Source: Alphaproteobacteria bacterium (GTDB lineage: Bacteria > Pseudomonadota > Alphaproteobacteria > Micropepsales > Micropepsaceae). From it: 64,000 nt of DNA. The notes under the pieces were generated by a model, which made no database searches, had not been told where the DNA came from, and worked only from the letters and a program-made list of their open reading frames with translations. Shown piece by piece: positions 44,340-51,056 of this stretch; positions within the stretch are counted from its first letter, which is position 1; every line of letters begins with the position of its first letter. A program made the translations under genes and the position numbers. The stretch spans positions 434,001 through 498,000 of the forward strand of contig JACKLF010000002.1 of assembly GCA_024236055.1 (NCBI GenBank), written 5' to 3'.

Positions 44340-44573
44340 ATGGGCATGAAAGCCGAAGAGATCGAGAAGTTCATCAAGGACGCCTTCCCCGACGCCGAGA
44401 TCGAGATGCGCGACCTGGCGGGCGACGACAACCACTGGGCCGCCACGGTCCGTTCCGCCGCCTTCAAGGGCAAGACCCGCGTGGCCCAGCACCAGATGGT
44501 CTATGCGGCCCTCAAAGGGAACATGGGCGGGGTGCTACACGCCCTGCAGCTGACCACCCAGATAAAGGATTAG
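44340..44573 (+). CDS. BolA family protein
   Basis: A 77-residue BolA-fold protein: FIKDAFPDAEIEMRDLAGDD, FKGKTRVAQHQMVYAALKG (conserved His). BolA proteins bind [2Fe-2S] clusters with monothiol glutaredoxins, and a CGFS glutaredoxin lies 121 bp downstream. AGGAGG eight bases before the ATG starts inside the purL stop codon. Confidence 0.92.
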   Translation: MGMKAEEIEKFIKDAFPDAEIEMRDLAGDDNHWAATVRSAAFKGKTRVAQHQMVYAALKGNMGGVLHALQLTTQIKD

Positions 44574-44694
44574 GGCCAGGGACCAAGCCCGGAAACGCGC
44601 CAAAAGGCCCCGGTTTTCGCCGCTTCTTGACCCTTCGGGCCCCCATGCTTAGATCAGGGCCGCAGATTTCGCCCCTTTCCAGAAAGGCAGTTCC

Positions 44695-45030
44695 ATGTCC
44701 GACGTTCAGGCCCGCATCGCCGACGAAGTGAAAAGCAACGACGTGCTGCTCTACATGAAAGGCACGCCCGCCTTCCCCCAGTGCGGCTTTTCCGCCGTCA
44801 CCGTGCAGATCCTCTCCCACATCGGGGTCAAGTTCGCCGCCGTGAACGTGCTGGAGGACCAGGACGTGCGCGAGGGCATCAAGAGTTTCTCCAACTGGCC
44901 GACCATCCCCCAGCTTTATGTGAAGGGCGAGTTTGTCGGCGGCGCCGACATCGTGCGCGAGATGTTCGAGCAGGACGAACTGGTGCCGTTCTTTGCCGAA
45001 CGTGGCATCGCGCTGGAACCGGCCGCTTAA
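44695..45030 (+). CDS. grxD: Monothiol glutaredoxin GrxD (CGFS type)
   Basis: A 111-residue glutaredoxin with the active site QCGFS, preceded by MKGTPAFP, and the glutathione-binding segments WPTIPQLYVKGEFVGGADIV. It forms and hands over [2Fe-2S] clusters, usually with BolA. The 3' end overlaps the convergent glutathione transferase by 4 bp. Confidence 0.95.
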   Translation: MSDVQARIADEVKSNDVLLYMKGTPAFPQCGFSAVTVQILSHIGVKFAAVNVLEDQDVREGIKSFSNWPTIPQLYVKGEFVGGADIVREMFEQDELVPFFAERGIALEPAA

Positions 45031-45653
45031 GCTCTCACAAAGTGCCGTTGCCATACCGGCGCGATGGCGGGGCGGTTTGACACCGCCTGGGCCAGCGCCA
45101 TCAGGCGCGGCAGATGCGCCAGCTTCCAGTCCGGCTCCAGGCTCCAGCGGCTGAACATCGCCGCATAGATGTCCAGGATGGAAAAGCCGCCCGGCAGGAA
45201 GGTCTCGCCCGCCATCATCCGCTCCAGGATCAGCACCCGCTCGCGGATACGGTCGCGCGCCATGCGGCGCACGCCTTCCACATCGCAGCCCGGCGGCGCG
45301 AAGCGCTCGGGATAATCCACGATCTCCACGATGGGATAGACCTCGCCCGCCATGAAGGCCAGCCAGCGATAGGCCTGTGCGCGCGCCGGGCTGGCCAGCG
45401 GCGGCAACAGCCGCGCGCCGGGGAAGTGGTCGGCGATGGTCATCAGGATGGCGGCGGATTCGGTGACGATCTGGCCTTCGGCCAGGCGCAGGGCCGGCAT
45501 CTTGCCCGACGGGTTGATGGCCAGGAAGGCGGGCTGTTTCTGCTCGCCCCGCTCCAGCGAGACCATTTCAAAGGTGTAGGGCGCACCAGCTTCCGCCAGC
45601 GCCGCCTCGGCGCTGAAGGCGCCCGACCCCAGATCCCCGTACAGCGTGTACAT
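45027..45653 (-). CDS. Glutathione S-transferase family protein
   Basis: A 208-residue protein with an N-terminal thioredoxin fold (MYTLYGDLGSGAFSAEAALAEAG, INPSGKMPAL with the cis-proline, IVTESAAILMTIAD) and an all-helical C-terminal domain (FLPGGFSILDIYAAMFSRW). The catalytic residue near the N-terminus is probably Ser. The start at 45653 gives the usual N-terminus; upstream codons are in the rpsD terminator region. Confidence 0.88.
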   Translation of the reverse strand: MYTLYGDLGSGAFSAEAALAEAGAPYTFEMVSLERGEQKQPAFLAINPSGKMPALRLAEGQIVTESAAILMTIADHFPGARLLPPLASPARAQAYRWLAFMAGEVYPIVEIVDYPERFAPPGCDVEGVRRMARDRIRERVLILERMMAGETFLPGGFSILDIYAAMFSRWSLEPDWKLAHLPRLMALAQAVSNRPAIAPVWQRHFVRA

Positions 45654-45704
45654 GCTTGCCCCGGCCCGATTCCACGGTCTCAAGCCTAATCCGGCGGCGG
45701 CCAG

Positions 45705-45733
45705 AAGAAAGCCCGCAAGCAGGGCTTGCGGGC
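45705..45733 (-). terminator. Terminator of rpsD
   Basis: A 10-bp perfect stem (GCCCGCAAGC and complement) with a 3-base loop, followed on the minus strand by TTTCTTCTGG. 26 bases past the rpsD stop. Confidence 0.82.
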
Positions 45734-45759
45734 TTTGCATTCCAGGAATGGATCGCGGG

Positions 45760-46374
45760 TTAGCGCGAGTAAAACTCGACGATCAGGTGGGGTTCCATCT
45801 GGACCGCGTACGGCACGTCGGCCAGCTTGGGGGTGCGCACCAGCTTCACCGACTTGGCCTCGGCCACTTCCAGGTAATCGGGGGTGTCGCGCTCGGCCGA
45901 CTTGGAGGCTTCCAGCACCAGCGCCATCTCGCGCGCCTTGGGCGACAGCTCGATCGTGTCCTTGTCGGTGACATGGTAGGAGGCGATGGTCACGCGGCGG
46001 CCATTGACCTTCACATGGCCGTGGCTGACCAGCTGGCGCGCGGCGAACGGGGTCGGCACGAACTTGGCGCGATAGACCACGGTGTCCAGGCGCGTTTCCA
46101 GCAAGCCGATCATGTTCTCGCCGGTGTCGCCGGGGCGGCGCGAGGCGTCCTGATAGTATTTGCGGAACTGACGCTCGGTGATGTTGCCGTAATAGCCCTT
46201 CAGCTTCTGCTTGGCCTGAAGCTGGGTGCCATAGTCGCTCAGCTTCTTGGCGCGGCGCTGGCCGTGCTGGCCCGGACCATAGGAGCGCTTGTTGACCGGG
46301 CTCTTGGGACGGCCCCACAGATTTTCGCCGACGCGGCGGTCGAGCTTGTACTTGGAATTGGCGCGCTTGCTCAT
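45760..46374 (-). CDS. rpsD: 30S ribosomal protein S4
   Basis: A 204-residue primary 16S-binding protein: SKRANSKYKLDRRVGENLWGR, QRRAKKLSDYGTQLQAKQKLKGYYGN and the S4 domain with LETRLDTVVYRAKFVPTPFAARQLVSHGHVKVNGRRV. Monocistronic. Its promoter should lie in 46375-46600. Confidence 0.97.
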   Translation of the reverse strand: MSKRANSKYKLDRRVGENLWGRPKSPVNKRSYGPGQHGQRRAKKLSDYGTQLQAKQKLKGYYGNITERQFRKYYQDASRRPGDTGENMIGLLETRLDTVVYRAKFVPTPFAARQLVSHGHVKVNGRRVTIASYHVTDKDTIELSPKAREMALVLEASKSAERDTPDYLEVAEAKSVKLVRTPKLADVPYAVQMEPHLIVEFYSR

Positions 46375-46603
46375 TCTCGTCTCTTTCAGTGAATTCGGCT
46401 CGCCGCCCTCGGCGCTCTTCGCTGTCGCTCAGAACCCCTCGGTGCGGGCCAGGCTTTTCTAAGTCTCACTGCGTTCGACAAGAAAAGCCTTGGCAAAGGC
46501 GCGCACTTATACGGATGGCTGGCCGCGTGTCAAACGGTCACAACCTTGGGTTTAGTGACCCAAAAACGAAATAACAGAATCAATAGCTTATGGCATTATT
46601 TGC
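46375..46603. other. rpsD upstream region up to the IS1-family element
   Basis: No gene is seen here. The part next to rpsD is GC-rich and should hold its leader and promoter. From about 46540 the sequence becomes AT-richer towards the target duplication at 46604-46611, and may be the remnant of an earlier insertion target. Confidence 0.5.
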
Positions 46604-46611
46604 CCGTCCTG

Positions 46612-46627
46612 GGCACTGGTTCAGTTT
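46612..46627 (+). repeat. Left end repeat of the IS1-family element
   Basis: GGCACTGGTTCAGTTT, exact inverse of 49475-49490. The motif GGCACTGGTNCAG recurs as the end of each neighbouring relict. Confidence 0.88.
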
Positions 46628-46699
46628 GAATTTTGGCCGGGATTGCGGGCTGGACATTGCCGTCCTAAGCTGGAAATCGAACCTTGAAATATAATTTCA

Positions 46700-46924
46700 A
46701 TGCCCAAAGGCCCCCAAGGACAAAAGCGGAAGGCGGATGTGATCGGCAATGCCGTCCACGTCATGCGGATCGCTACTGGTCAGGAAGTCGAGCCCGAGGC
46801 GGCGTCCAGCACCGCCGCCGCCCTTGGGAAGAAGGGGGGCAAAGCGCGGGCCGAAAAGTTATCGCCAAAGCGACGATCAGAGATTGCCAAGGCCGCAGCG
46901 GCGGCCCGGTATGGCAAGCGCTAG
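46700..46924 (+). CDS. Small basic passenger protein (KGGKAR motif)
   Basis: A 74-residue protein: MPKGPQGQKRKADVIGNAVH, then ALGKKGGKARAEKLSPKRRS and a C-terminal IAKAAAAARYGKR. Small proteins with this GGxARAxxLSxxRRxEIAxxAAxARW pattern are common in alphaproteobacteria, and the tail looks like a short DNA- or RNA-binding helix pair. Function unknown. First gene in the element; its stop is 2 bp before the next start, so the three leading passengers look like one operon. Confidence 0.72.
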   Translation: MPKGPQGQKRKADVIGNAVHVMRIATGQEVEPEAASSTAAALGKKGGKARAEKLSPKRRSEIAKAAAAARYGKR

Positions 46925-46926
46925 GC

Positions 46927-47415
46927 TTGGCTGGCTCGCCGAACAAACAAGAGTATGCGCCTCTGTTAAGGCCGGGTCTGCATCCACATACGGTGGATGC
47001 GCTGGAACGTTTGTGCGTTAGCCGATTTCCCGAATCCGTAAACCGGGCCGCGCTCATGGGAAATTTACGTAAAGTTCTGGAAACGATGCAGAGTAACGGA
47101 CTGCGCGGGAAAGTATGGGTAGATGGTAGCTTTCTCACAGAAAAGCTGAATCCAGATGATGTGGATTTGGTTTTTGTTGTGACTAAGGCGGAATTGGCCG
47201 CTCTTGACGGCGCGCAGCGGGAGTTTCTTTCCCGATTTGCGAATGCCAATCTGGCGCCTCACTACAGATGCGATCATTACGTTTACGTGCAGGACGATAG
47301 CGCCCCAGAATCCGAATACATGCACGCCTATTGGCTGAGGCAGTTCGGGTTCAGCCGGGGTCAAGATATGAAGGGTGTTGCGGTCGTTACGTTGCCATAT
47401 GTGGTGATGCCGTGA
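46927..47415 (+). CDS. Nucleotidyltransferase-like passenger protein (DUF6932-like)
   Basis: A 162-residue protein. LLRPGLHPHTVDALERLCVSRFPES is followed by VWVDGSFLTEKLNPDDVDLVFVV (Gly-Ser at 67-68, Asp78 and Asp80), the GS...DxD active-site layout of minimal nucleotidyltransferases, as in the DUF6932 family. The start is taken as TTG at 46927, right after the previous stop; no ATG or GTG precedes the conserved part except far upstream through the first gene. The stop overlaps the next start (GTGA). With the partner it could form a toxin-antitoxin or defence module; this is inference from the architecture. Confidence 0.7.
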   Translation: MAGSPNKQEYAPLLRPGLHPHTVDALERLCVSRFPESVNRAALMGNLRKVLETMQSNGLRGKVWVDGSFLTEKLNPDDVDLVFVVTKAELAALDGAQREFLSRFANANLAPHYRCDHYVYVQDDSAPESEYMHAYWLRQFGFSRGQDMKGVAVVTLPYVVMP

Positions 47416-48353
47416 GCGAATTGCAGCTTCTCATTGATGGTCTGGGCGATACTGAATCGGCTCTCAGAGATTTGGCAGAGCAGACCACTGCACGACCAGA
47501 TGATGAGATTTTGCGGCTTAATATGGCTTCTATCGCGAAGCGTCGTGATGACTTGATCCGTCGCTTAGATAACAGTCTCCGGCTCTCTCAAAACGAAATA
47601 TGCCGGTACAGAGTTATGCGTGACTGGTCGAATAACTACCCGGTAAAGGCAGTCGCTGAATCCCTATCCGCGTTTCAAGATTTGACCACTTCTATCTTTG
47701 ATGCGCTTCGCACGAAAAAACCAAAGGAGCGGTTCACCCCGCTTCCAGAAAACATTGAGGCGTCTCAGTTTAATTTTGCGGGCGCCTTTGCTGGTTCTGT
47801 CGTTGTTACTCTCGCCATTCCAAACGACAGACTGCTCGCTGGCCAGACGGTTTTAGATCGAACGTTTGAATATATACAGAAAACGCTCGAAGCCGATGAG
47901 AGCGCAGATTTACAGGCCCTTGCAGAAGAAATCGGTATCGCCTCTATCTCCAAAGCATATGCCTGGGCGCAAGCGGCCGTCGCATACAACGTCGATACGT
48001 CTATCCAATGGGGAAAGACTTACGAACCAGATCATAAGTTCGTTGTGACGGTTGCTGAAGCACAGAACGTAAAAGCTATTATCGAGAGCAAAAGCGACGA
48101 GAGGTCCGATCTTATCGAAATGGATTGCACGCTCTTGGGGTTCGATGGTCCAAAGTCATACTTCCATGTCCAGCCTATAGGTGATGATGGAGAGATAACC
48201 GGCAAACTGGGTCCGGCTATTTCTTCGTCTTGGACTACGGATCGGCCATATCGTGCGCGGCTTATGAAAAGGTCTCAGATCAAGTACGCCACGGGCGAAG
48301 AAAAGATCATTTGGACGTTGCTTGAATTGCAGCCTTTAAGCCTCCCTACTTAA
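47412..48353 (+). CDS. Partner of the nucleotidyltransferase-like protein, unknown family
   Basis: A 313-residue soluble protein starting with GTG inside the previous stop codon (4-base overlap), so the two are translated together. Residues 1-90 are helical and charged (LRDLAEQTTARPDDEILRLN, KRRDDLIRRLDNSLRLSQNE). The middle has FAGAFAGSVVVTLAIPNDRL, and the C-terminal part is beta-rich with FHVQPIGDDGEITGKLGPAIS. No membrane helix, no catalytic motif I recognise. GC is clearly below that of the chromosome and codon use differs (many AT-ending codons), which marks foreign origin. Confidence 0.75.
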   Translation: MSELQLLIDGLGDTESALRDLAEQTTARPDDEILRLNMASIAKRRDDLIRRLDNSLRLSQNEICRYRVMRDWSNNYPVKAVAESLSAFQDLTTSIFDALRTKKPKERFTPLPENIEASQFNFAGAFAGSVVVTLAIPNDRLLAGQTVLDRTFEYIQKTLEADESADLQALAEEIGIASISKAYAWAQAAVAYNVDTSIQWGKTYEPDHKFVVTVAEAQNVKAIIESKSDERSDLIEMDCTLLGFDGPKSYFHVQPIGDDGEITGKLGPAISSSWTTDRPYRARLMKRSQIKYATGEEKIIWTLLELQPLSLPT

Positions 48354-48386
48354 AGTGACCTTTTATGCTTGACGGTAAGCAGTAAA

Positions 48387-48409
48387 GTTCATATCTTTAG
48401 GATATGAAC
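48387..48409 (+). promoter_or_regulatory. Hairpin over the transposase start codon
   Basis: GTTCATATC, loop TTTAG, GATATGAAC: a perfect 9-bp inverted repeat whose 3' arm contains the transposase ATG (48404-48406) and whose loop plus arm hold the AGGA. Folding in mRNA would hide the start. IS elements often limit transposase this way when read from outside promoters. Confidence 0.6.
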
Positions 48410-49255
48410 CGGCTGCCTTTTGAAAAACGCAAACAAATCATTCACTTAATGGTTGAGGGGAATGGCATTAATGCCATTTCGCGGCTGACCGGCGCGTCAA
48501 AAAACACCGTTTTGAAGCTTTTGGGCGAGGCGGGCGAAGCATGTATGGCCCATCACGACCGCGCCGTGCGCGGCGTGAAGGCCAACCGGGTCGAGTGCGA
48601 CGAAATCTGGTCGTTCAACTACTGCAAGAAGGCCAATTTGGCGAAGGCCAAAGCCGCTCCGGAGGGTGCTGGCGATGTCTGGACTTGGACCGCCATTGAT
48701 GTCGATTCCAAGCTGATCGTGTCCTACCTGATAGGTGGGCGCGACGCAGACGCCGCGCAGGACTTCATGCATGACGTGGCGGACCGGCTGGCGAACCGGG
48801 TGCAGCTAACAACAGACGGGCACGGGGCCTATCTCAGCGCCGTCCTGGGGGCTTTCGGGATCGATGTGGACTATGCCCAGCTTGTGAAGCATTACGGCCC
48901 CACCGCTGATTTGGCTGGCCCTGAGCGCAAATATAGCCCCGGACGCTTTGTCAGCGCCAACAAGCGCCGGGTGATCGGAAAGCCAATTAAATCGCTGGTT
49001 TCTACGTCTTATGTTGAAAAGCACAACCAGACCATGCGCCAGCACATGAAGCGGTTTTCCCGCCTGACTGCGGCCCATTCCAAGAAGATCGACAACCATG
49101 TTGCGATGGTTGCCCTCTACACCTGCTGGTATAATTTCGCCCGGATCAACTCCGCAGTCCGCATGTCACCCGCCATGGCCTGCGGCCTTGAACAGCGCCT
49201 TTGGGACATTGGCGATATCGTGAAGCTAATTGAAGCGAGTGAGACCAATCAATGA
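48404..49255 (+). CDS. IS1-family DDE transposase
   Basis: A 283-residue transposase. HTH near the N-terminus (GINAISRLTGASKNTVLKLL), then the catalytic core CDEIWSFNY (Asp66), QLTTDGHGAYL (Asp138) and STSYVEKHNQTMR (Glu205), with WTWTAIDVDSKLIVSYLIGGRDA between. The C-terminal part MKRFSRLTAAHSKKIDNHV through MACGLEQRLWDIGDIV is copied in the relict at 49784-50017. Its TGA overlaps the next ATG (ATGA). Full length and apparently functional, unlike the neighbours. Confidence 0.9.
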   Translation: MNRLPFEKRKQIIHLMVEGNGINAISRLTGASKNTVLKLLGEAGEACMAHHDRAVRGVKANRVECDEIWSFNYCKKANLAKAKAAPEGAGDVWTWTAIDVDSKLIVSYLIGGRDADAAQDFMHDVADRLANRVQLTTDGHGAYLSAVLGAFGIDVDYAQLVKHYGPTADLAGPERKYSPGRFVSANKRRVIGKPIKSLVSTSYVEKHNQTMRQHMKRFSRLTAAHSKKIDNHVAMVALYTCWYNFARINSAVRMSPAMACGLEQRLWDIGDIVKLIEASETNQ

Positions 49256-49476
49256 CTGAAGAGAATGAGACCGAGACAGACCCTCTCGAAGGGTTTCACT
49301 TCACCGCCTATGACGAAGCCAGTGGCGTTCTAACCATCGAAATACATCCAAGCATATTGGCGCGTAAATCGTCGCAACACGCCTTGCTCATAAAGGCTAT
49401 TCAGATCGTCTCCCATGGCCCCGAAGTAGCAAGTATCAACTTCGTTCCTCGGGGCGCATCCACAACCGAGAGTTAA
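49252..49476 (+). CDS. Small acidic passenger protein coupled to the transposase
   Basis: A 74-residue protein, MTEENETETDPLEGFHFTAY, with LTIEIHPSILARKSSQHALLIKAIQIVSHG. No family recognised. It starts inside the transposase stop (ATGA) and its own TAA begins the right end repeat (TTAAACTGAACC), so the gene exactly fills the space between transposase and end. The relict units downstream repeat this arrangement with other genes. Confidence 0.75.
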   Translation: MTEENETETDPLEGFHFTAYDEASGVLTIEIHPSILARKSSQHALLIKAIQIVSHGPEVASINFVPRGASTTES

Positions 49477-49490
49477 ACTGAACCAGTGCC
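49475..49490 (-). repeat. Right end repeat of the IS1-family element
   Basis: AAACTGAACCAGTGCC, exact inverse of the left end; followed by the target duplication CCGTCCTG. Confidence 0.88.
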
Positions 49491-49522
49491 CCGTCCTGCG
49501 GGCACTGGACAGGTCTGGAAAA

Positions 49523-49741
49523 TCAGTCCTTTTGGTACGTCATCCAGAACAGGGGCACGAAAATGCAAAGGGCGCTGGCACGAATTGCGGCGCCCATCCA
49601 ATGCGGTAGCCCAAGCGCCTGAAAATCCGTGAACTGGGGGCCGATCATCAAAACAAGGAACATCATCACGGCGAACCAGCCCTGCCAGGAGCGGACGCCC
49701 ATCTCAAAGCCCGGCACTTTCGGCCCAAACCACTGAACCAT
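49523..49741 (-). CDS. Small membrane passenger protein, inverted unit
   Basis: A 72-residue protein starting MVQWFGPKVPGFEMGVRSWQ with two hydrophobic helices (WFAVMMFLVLMIGP and AIRASALCIFVPLFWM) and a charged end YQKD. The start has GGGAGG eight bases upstream. Its stop lies 7 bp inside the end repeat at 49501-49516, as in the + strand units, so this is the same unit type reversed. Function unknown. Confidence 0.65.
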   Translation of the reverse strand: MVQWFGPKVPGFEMGVRSWQGWFAVMMFLVLMIGPQFTDFQALGLPHWMGAAIRASALCIFVPLFWMTYQKD

Positions 49742-49783
49742 TCCAGACCTCCCATTCAGCCTCTCGGCTGGGATGATACGCCT

Positions 49784-50017
49784 ATGCGCCAGCACATGAA
49801 GCGGTTTTCCCGCCTGACTGCGGCCCACTCCAAAAAGATCGACAACCACGTCCATATGGTCGCCCTCTACACCTGCTGGTATAATTTTGCCCGGATCAAC
49901 AGTGCCGTGCGTATGTCCCCGGCCATGGCCTGTGGCCTAGAACAGCGCCTTTGGGATATTGGCGATATCGTGGAGCTGATTGAGGAACGGGAAGCGGATG
50001 AAGTTGTGGCGACTTAG
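49784..50017 (+). pseudogene. IS1-family transposase, C-terminal fragment
   Basis: Codons from MRQHMKRFSRLTAAHSKKIDNHV to IGDIVELIEEREADEVVAT match residues 211 to the end of the complete transposase at 48404, with many silent and some amino-acid changes. The catalytic domain is missing; the 5' break is at ATGCGCCAG, the same place where the shared block of the next units breaks. It is a relict of a different, related element. Confidence 0.85.
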
Positions 50018-50270
50018 TCTAGCGCTCAGTTTTGTCTTGCTAAGCGGCTGTGGCTGGATCGAGTGCCAAGTCCTGTGTGAACGCCCCTCCGTCAGCGCAT
50101 CAATGCATAATCCCGTGACCGGTCAGAAAACTATCTGCGGTGGTGGAATGACCCCACAGAACAGAATCACGCGCAAAGAAGTAGACGACCTGTTGGCCTG
50201 TGTTGCCGAATATACGGCAAGGGGCTTCGTCGTTGACCAACCGCCAAGGCACTCTTCGGCACAACCCTAG
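49998..50270 (+). CDS. Small lipoprotein, passenger of a relict IS unit
   Basis: A 90-residue protein with a lipoprotein signal (MKLWRLSLALSFVLLSGC, lipobox LSGC) and four or more cysteines in the mature part (CGWIECQVLCERP, TICGGG, LLACVAEY). The start overlaps the transposase fragment by 20 bp, with GGGAAG six bases upstream, and the TAG is 3 bp before the end repeat at 50274. Possibly an entry-exclusion or lysis-type lipoprotein, but that is a guess. Confidence 0.65.
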   Translation: MKLWRLSLALSFVLLSGCGWIECQVLCERPSVSASMHNPVTGQKTICGGGMTPQNRITRKEVDDLLACVAEYTARGFVVDQPPRHSSAQP

Positions 50271-50360
50271 GTCAAACTGTACCAGTGCCCCCCGGCTTCG
50301 GTAATAGGTTAACATTCCATGCGCCAAACATCGGCGATATCGTGAAGCGGGTCGAGGAAT
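50268..50360 (+). repeat. Shared 93-bp cassette block, copy a
   Basis: From the stop of the lipoprotein gene through end repeat AAACTGTACCAGTGCC, CCCCGGCTTCGGTAATAGG, ATGCGCCAAACATCGGCGAT to GTCGAGGAAT. Five differences in 93 bp from copy b at 50634-50726. The second half encodes the last transposase residues (IGDIVK), joined to ATGCGCC by an internal deletion. Confidence 0.85.
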
Positions 50361-50372
50361 GGGAAGCTACCG

Positions 50373-50636
50373 ATGGCTTGGTGGAATAGGTTTTTCGGCG
50401 ACAGGACCCACCTGGCCCAAGTCCTTTTTCAGCTTTACACCAAGGACGGGGCGCGAGGCGCTGAAGTGCGCGCTCGGCAAGACGGGAAGTTTTATTTCGT
50501 TCCGCTTGAAAACGTGGGCGGTACCGAATGGAAGGTGATTCCAGGCCAGCCTGTCGTCTATGGGTCAGAGCAAGAAGCCGAAACCGCTGCTGTGAACAGC
50601 CCCTGGTTTCTACGTGGCGAACGGCCGCGACCTTAG
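50373..50636 (+). CDS. Small soluble passenger protein of relict unit 2
   Basis: An 87-residue protein: MAWWNRFFGDRTHLAQVLFQ, LYTKDGARGAEVRARQDGKFYFVPLENVGG, ending LRGERPRP. GGGAAG nine bases before the ATG belongs to the shared block's transposase tail. The TAG is 3 bp before the end repeat at 50640. No family recognised. Confidence 0.6.
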   Translation: MAWWNRFFGDRTHLAQVLFQLYTKDGARGAEVRARQDGKFYFVPLENVGGTEWKVIPGQPVVYGSEQEAETAAVNSPWFLRGERPRP

Positions 50637-50726
50637 GCCAACCTGTACCAGTGCCCCCCGGGTTCGGTAATAGGTCAACATTCCATGCGCCAAACATCGG
50701 CGATATCGTGAAGCAGGTCGAGGAAT
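50634..50726 (+). repeat. Shared 93-bp cassette block, copy b
   Basis: Same block as 50268-50360 with five differences, including end repeat AACCTGTACCAGTGCC. It separates the second and third small genes. Confidence 0.85.
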
Positions 50727-50741
50727 CGGAGGGACCATAAG

Positions 50742-51029
50742 ATGGATTTCACCTATCCGTTTGCCTTCGTCATGGCAGCAGTTTTCGCCGTGTTGCCATC
50801 CTTCCCCATCCGCTGGATTTTCGGGCCAGTTCCAAAATATGTGCGGTATGTCTTGATAGCTTTGATCGCGCTGACCGTTTTCGCGCTCTCCATTAACTGG
50901 ACTGCGGTCGGCCACATGCCACTACCGTTCATGGCTTTCGACTTTGTTTTGATCGTGGGAGCGGCTGTTCTGGGCGCGCTCCTCGGTACGTTGCCCCTGA
51001 AGGCGAAAGCCACCGCCACACAACCCTAG
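50742..51029 (+). CDS. Small membrane passenger protein of relict unit 3
   Basis: A 95-residue protein with three hydrophobic helices (FAFVMAAVFAVLPSFPI, YVLIALIALTVFALSI, FDFVLIVGAAVLGALLG). GGAGGGACC upstream of the ATG. The TAG is 3 bp before the end repeat at 51033. No family recognised. Confidence 0.62.
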   Translation: MDFTYPFAFVMAAVFAVLPSFPIRWIFGPVPKYVRYVLIALIALTVFALSINWTAVGHMPLPFMAFDFVLIVGAAVLGALLGTLPLKAKATATQP

Positions 51030-51056
51030 GCCAAACTGTACCGGTGCCCGCTCATT

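Larger units (their letters stand above)
46604..49498 (+). mobile_element. Complete IS1-family element with passenger genes, flanked by 8-bp target duplication
   Basis: The ends GGCACTGGTTCAGTTT (46612-46627) and AAACTGAACCAGTGCC (49475-49490) are exact inverted repeats of 16 bp. CCGTCCTG flanks both sides (46604-46611 and 49491-49498), an 8-bp target duplication as expected for IS1-family transposition. Inside, all on the + strand: a 74-residue protein, a nucleotidyltransferase-like gene, its overlapping partner, the transposase and a 74-residue gene overlapping the transposase stop. The exact duplication indicates a recent insertion. The middle part is clearly lower in GC than the chromosome. 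Elements of this kind, with passengers besides the transposase, are known as transporter IS. Confidence 0.88.
49501..51048. mobile_element. Array of decayed IS1-family units, each with a different small gene
   Basis: Begins GGCACTGGACAGGTCT (an end repeat in inverted sense), then an inverted passenger gene, a transposase C-terminal fragment, a lipoprotein gene, an end repeat (50274-50289), a 93-bp shared block, a second gene, an end repeat (50640-50655), the shared block again, a third gene and an end repeat (51033-51048). No intact transposase. The ends keep GGCACTGG or GGCACCGG but differ inside, so the units come from related, not identical, elements. The complete element upstream inserted 2 bp outside this array. 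Confidence 0.75.

Noticed and set aside
47331..47411. Upstream extension of the 313-residue partner to an earlier start
   Set aside because: It would overlap the nucleotidyltransferase-like gene by 85 bases; the GTG overlapping its stop codon gives a standard coupled start.
50268..50726. Direct repeats as a CRISPR array
   Set aside because: Only two blocks 366 bp apart, each containing an IS end and a transposase tail; spacers would be whole genes and no cas gene is nearby.
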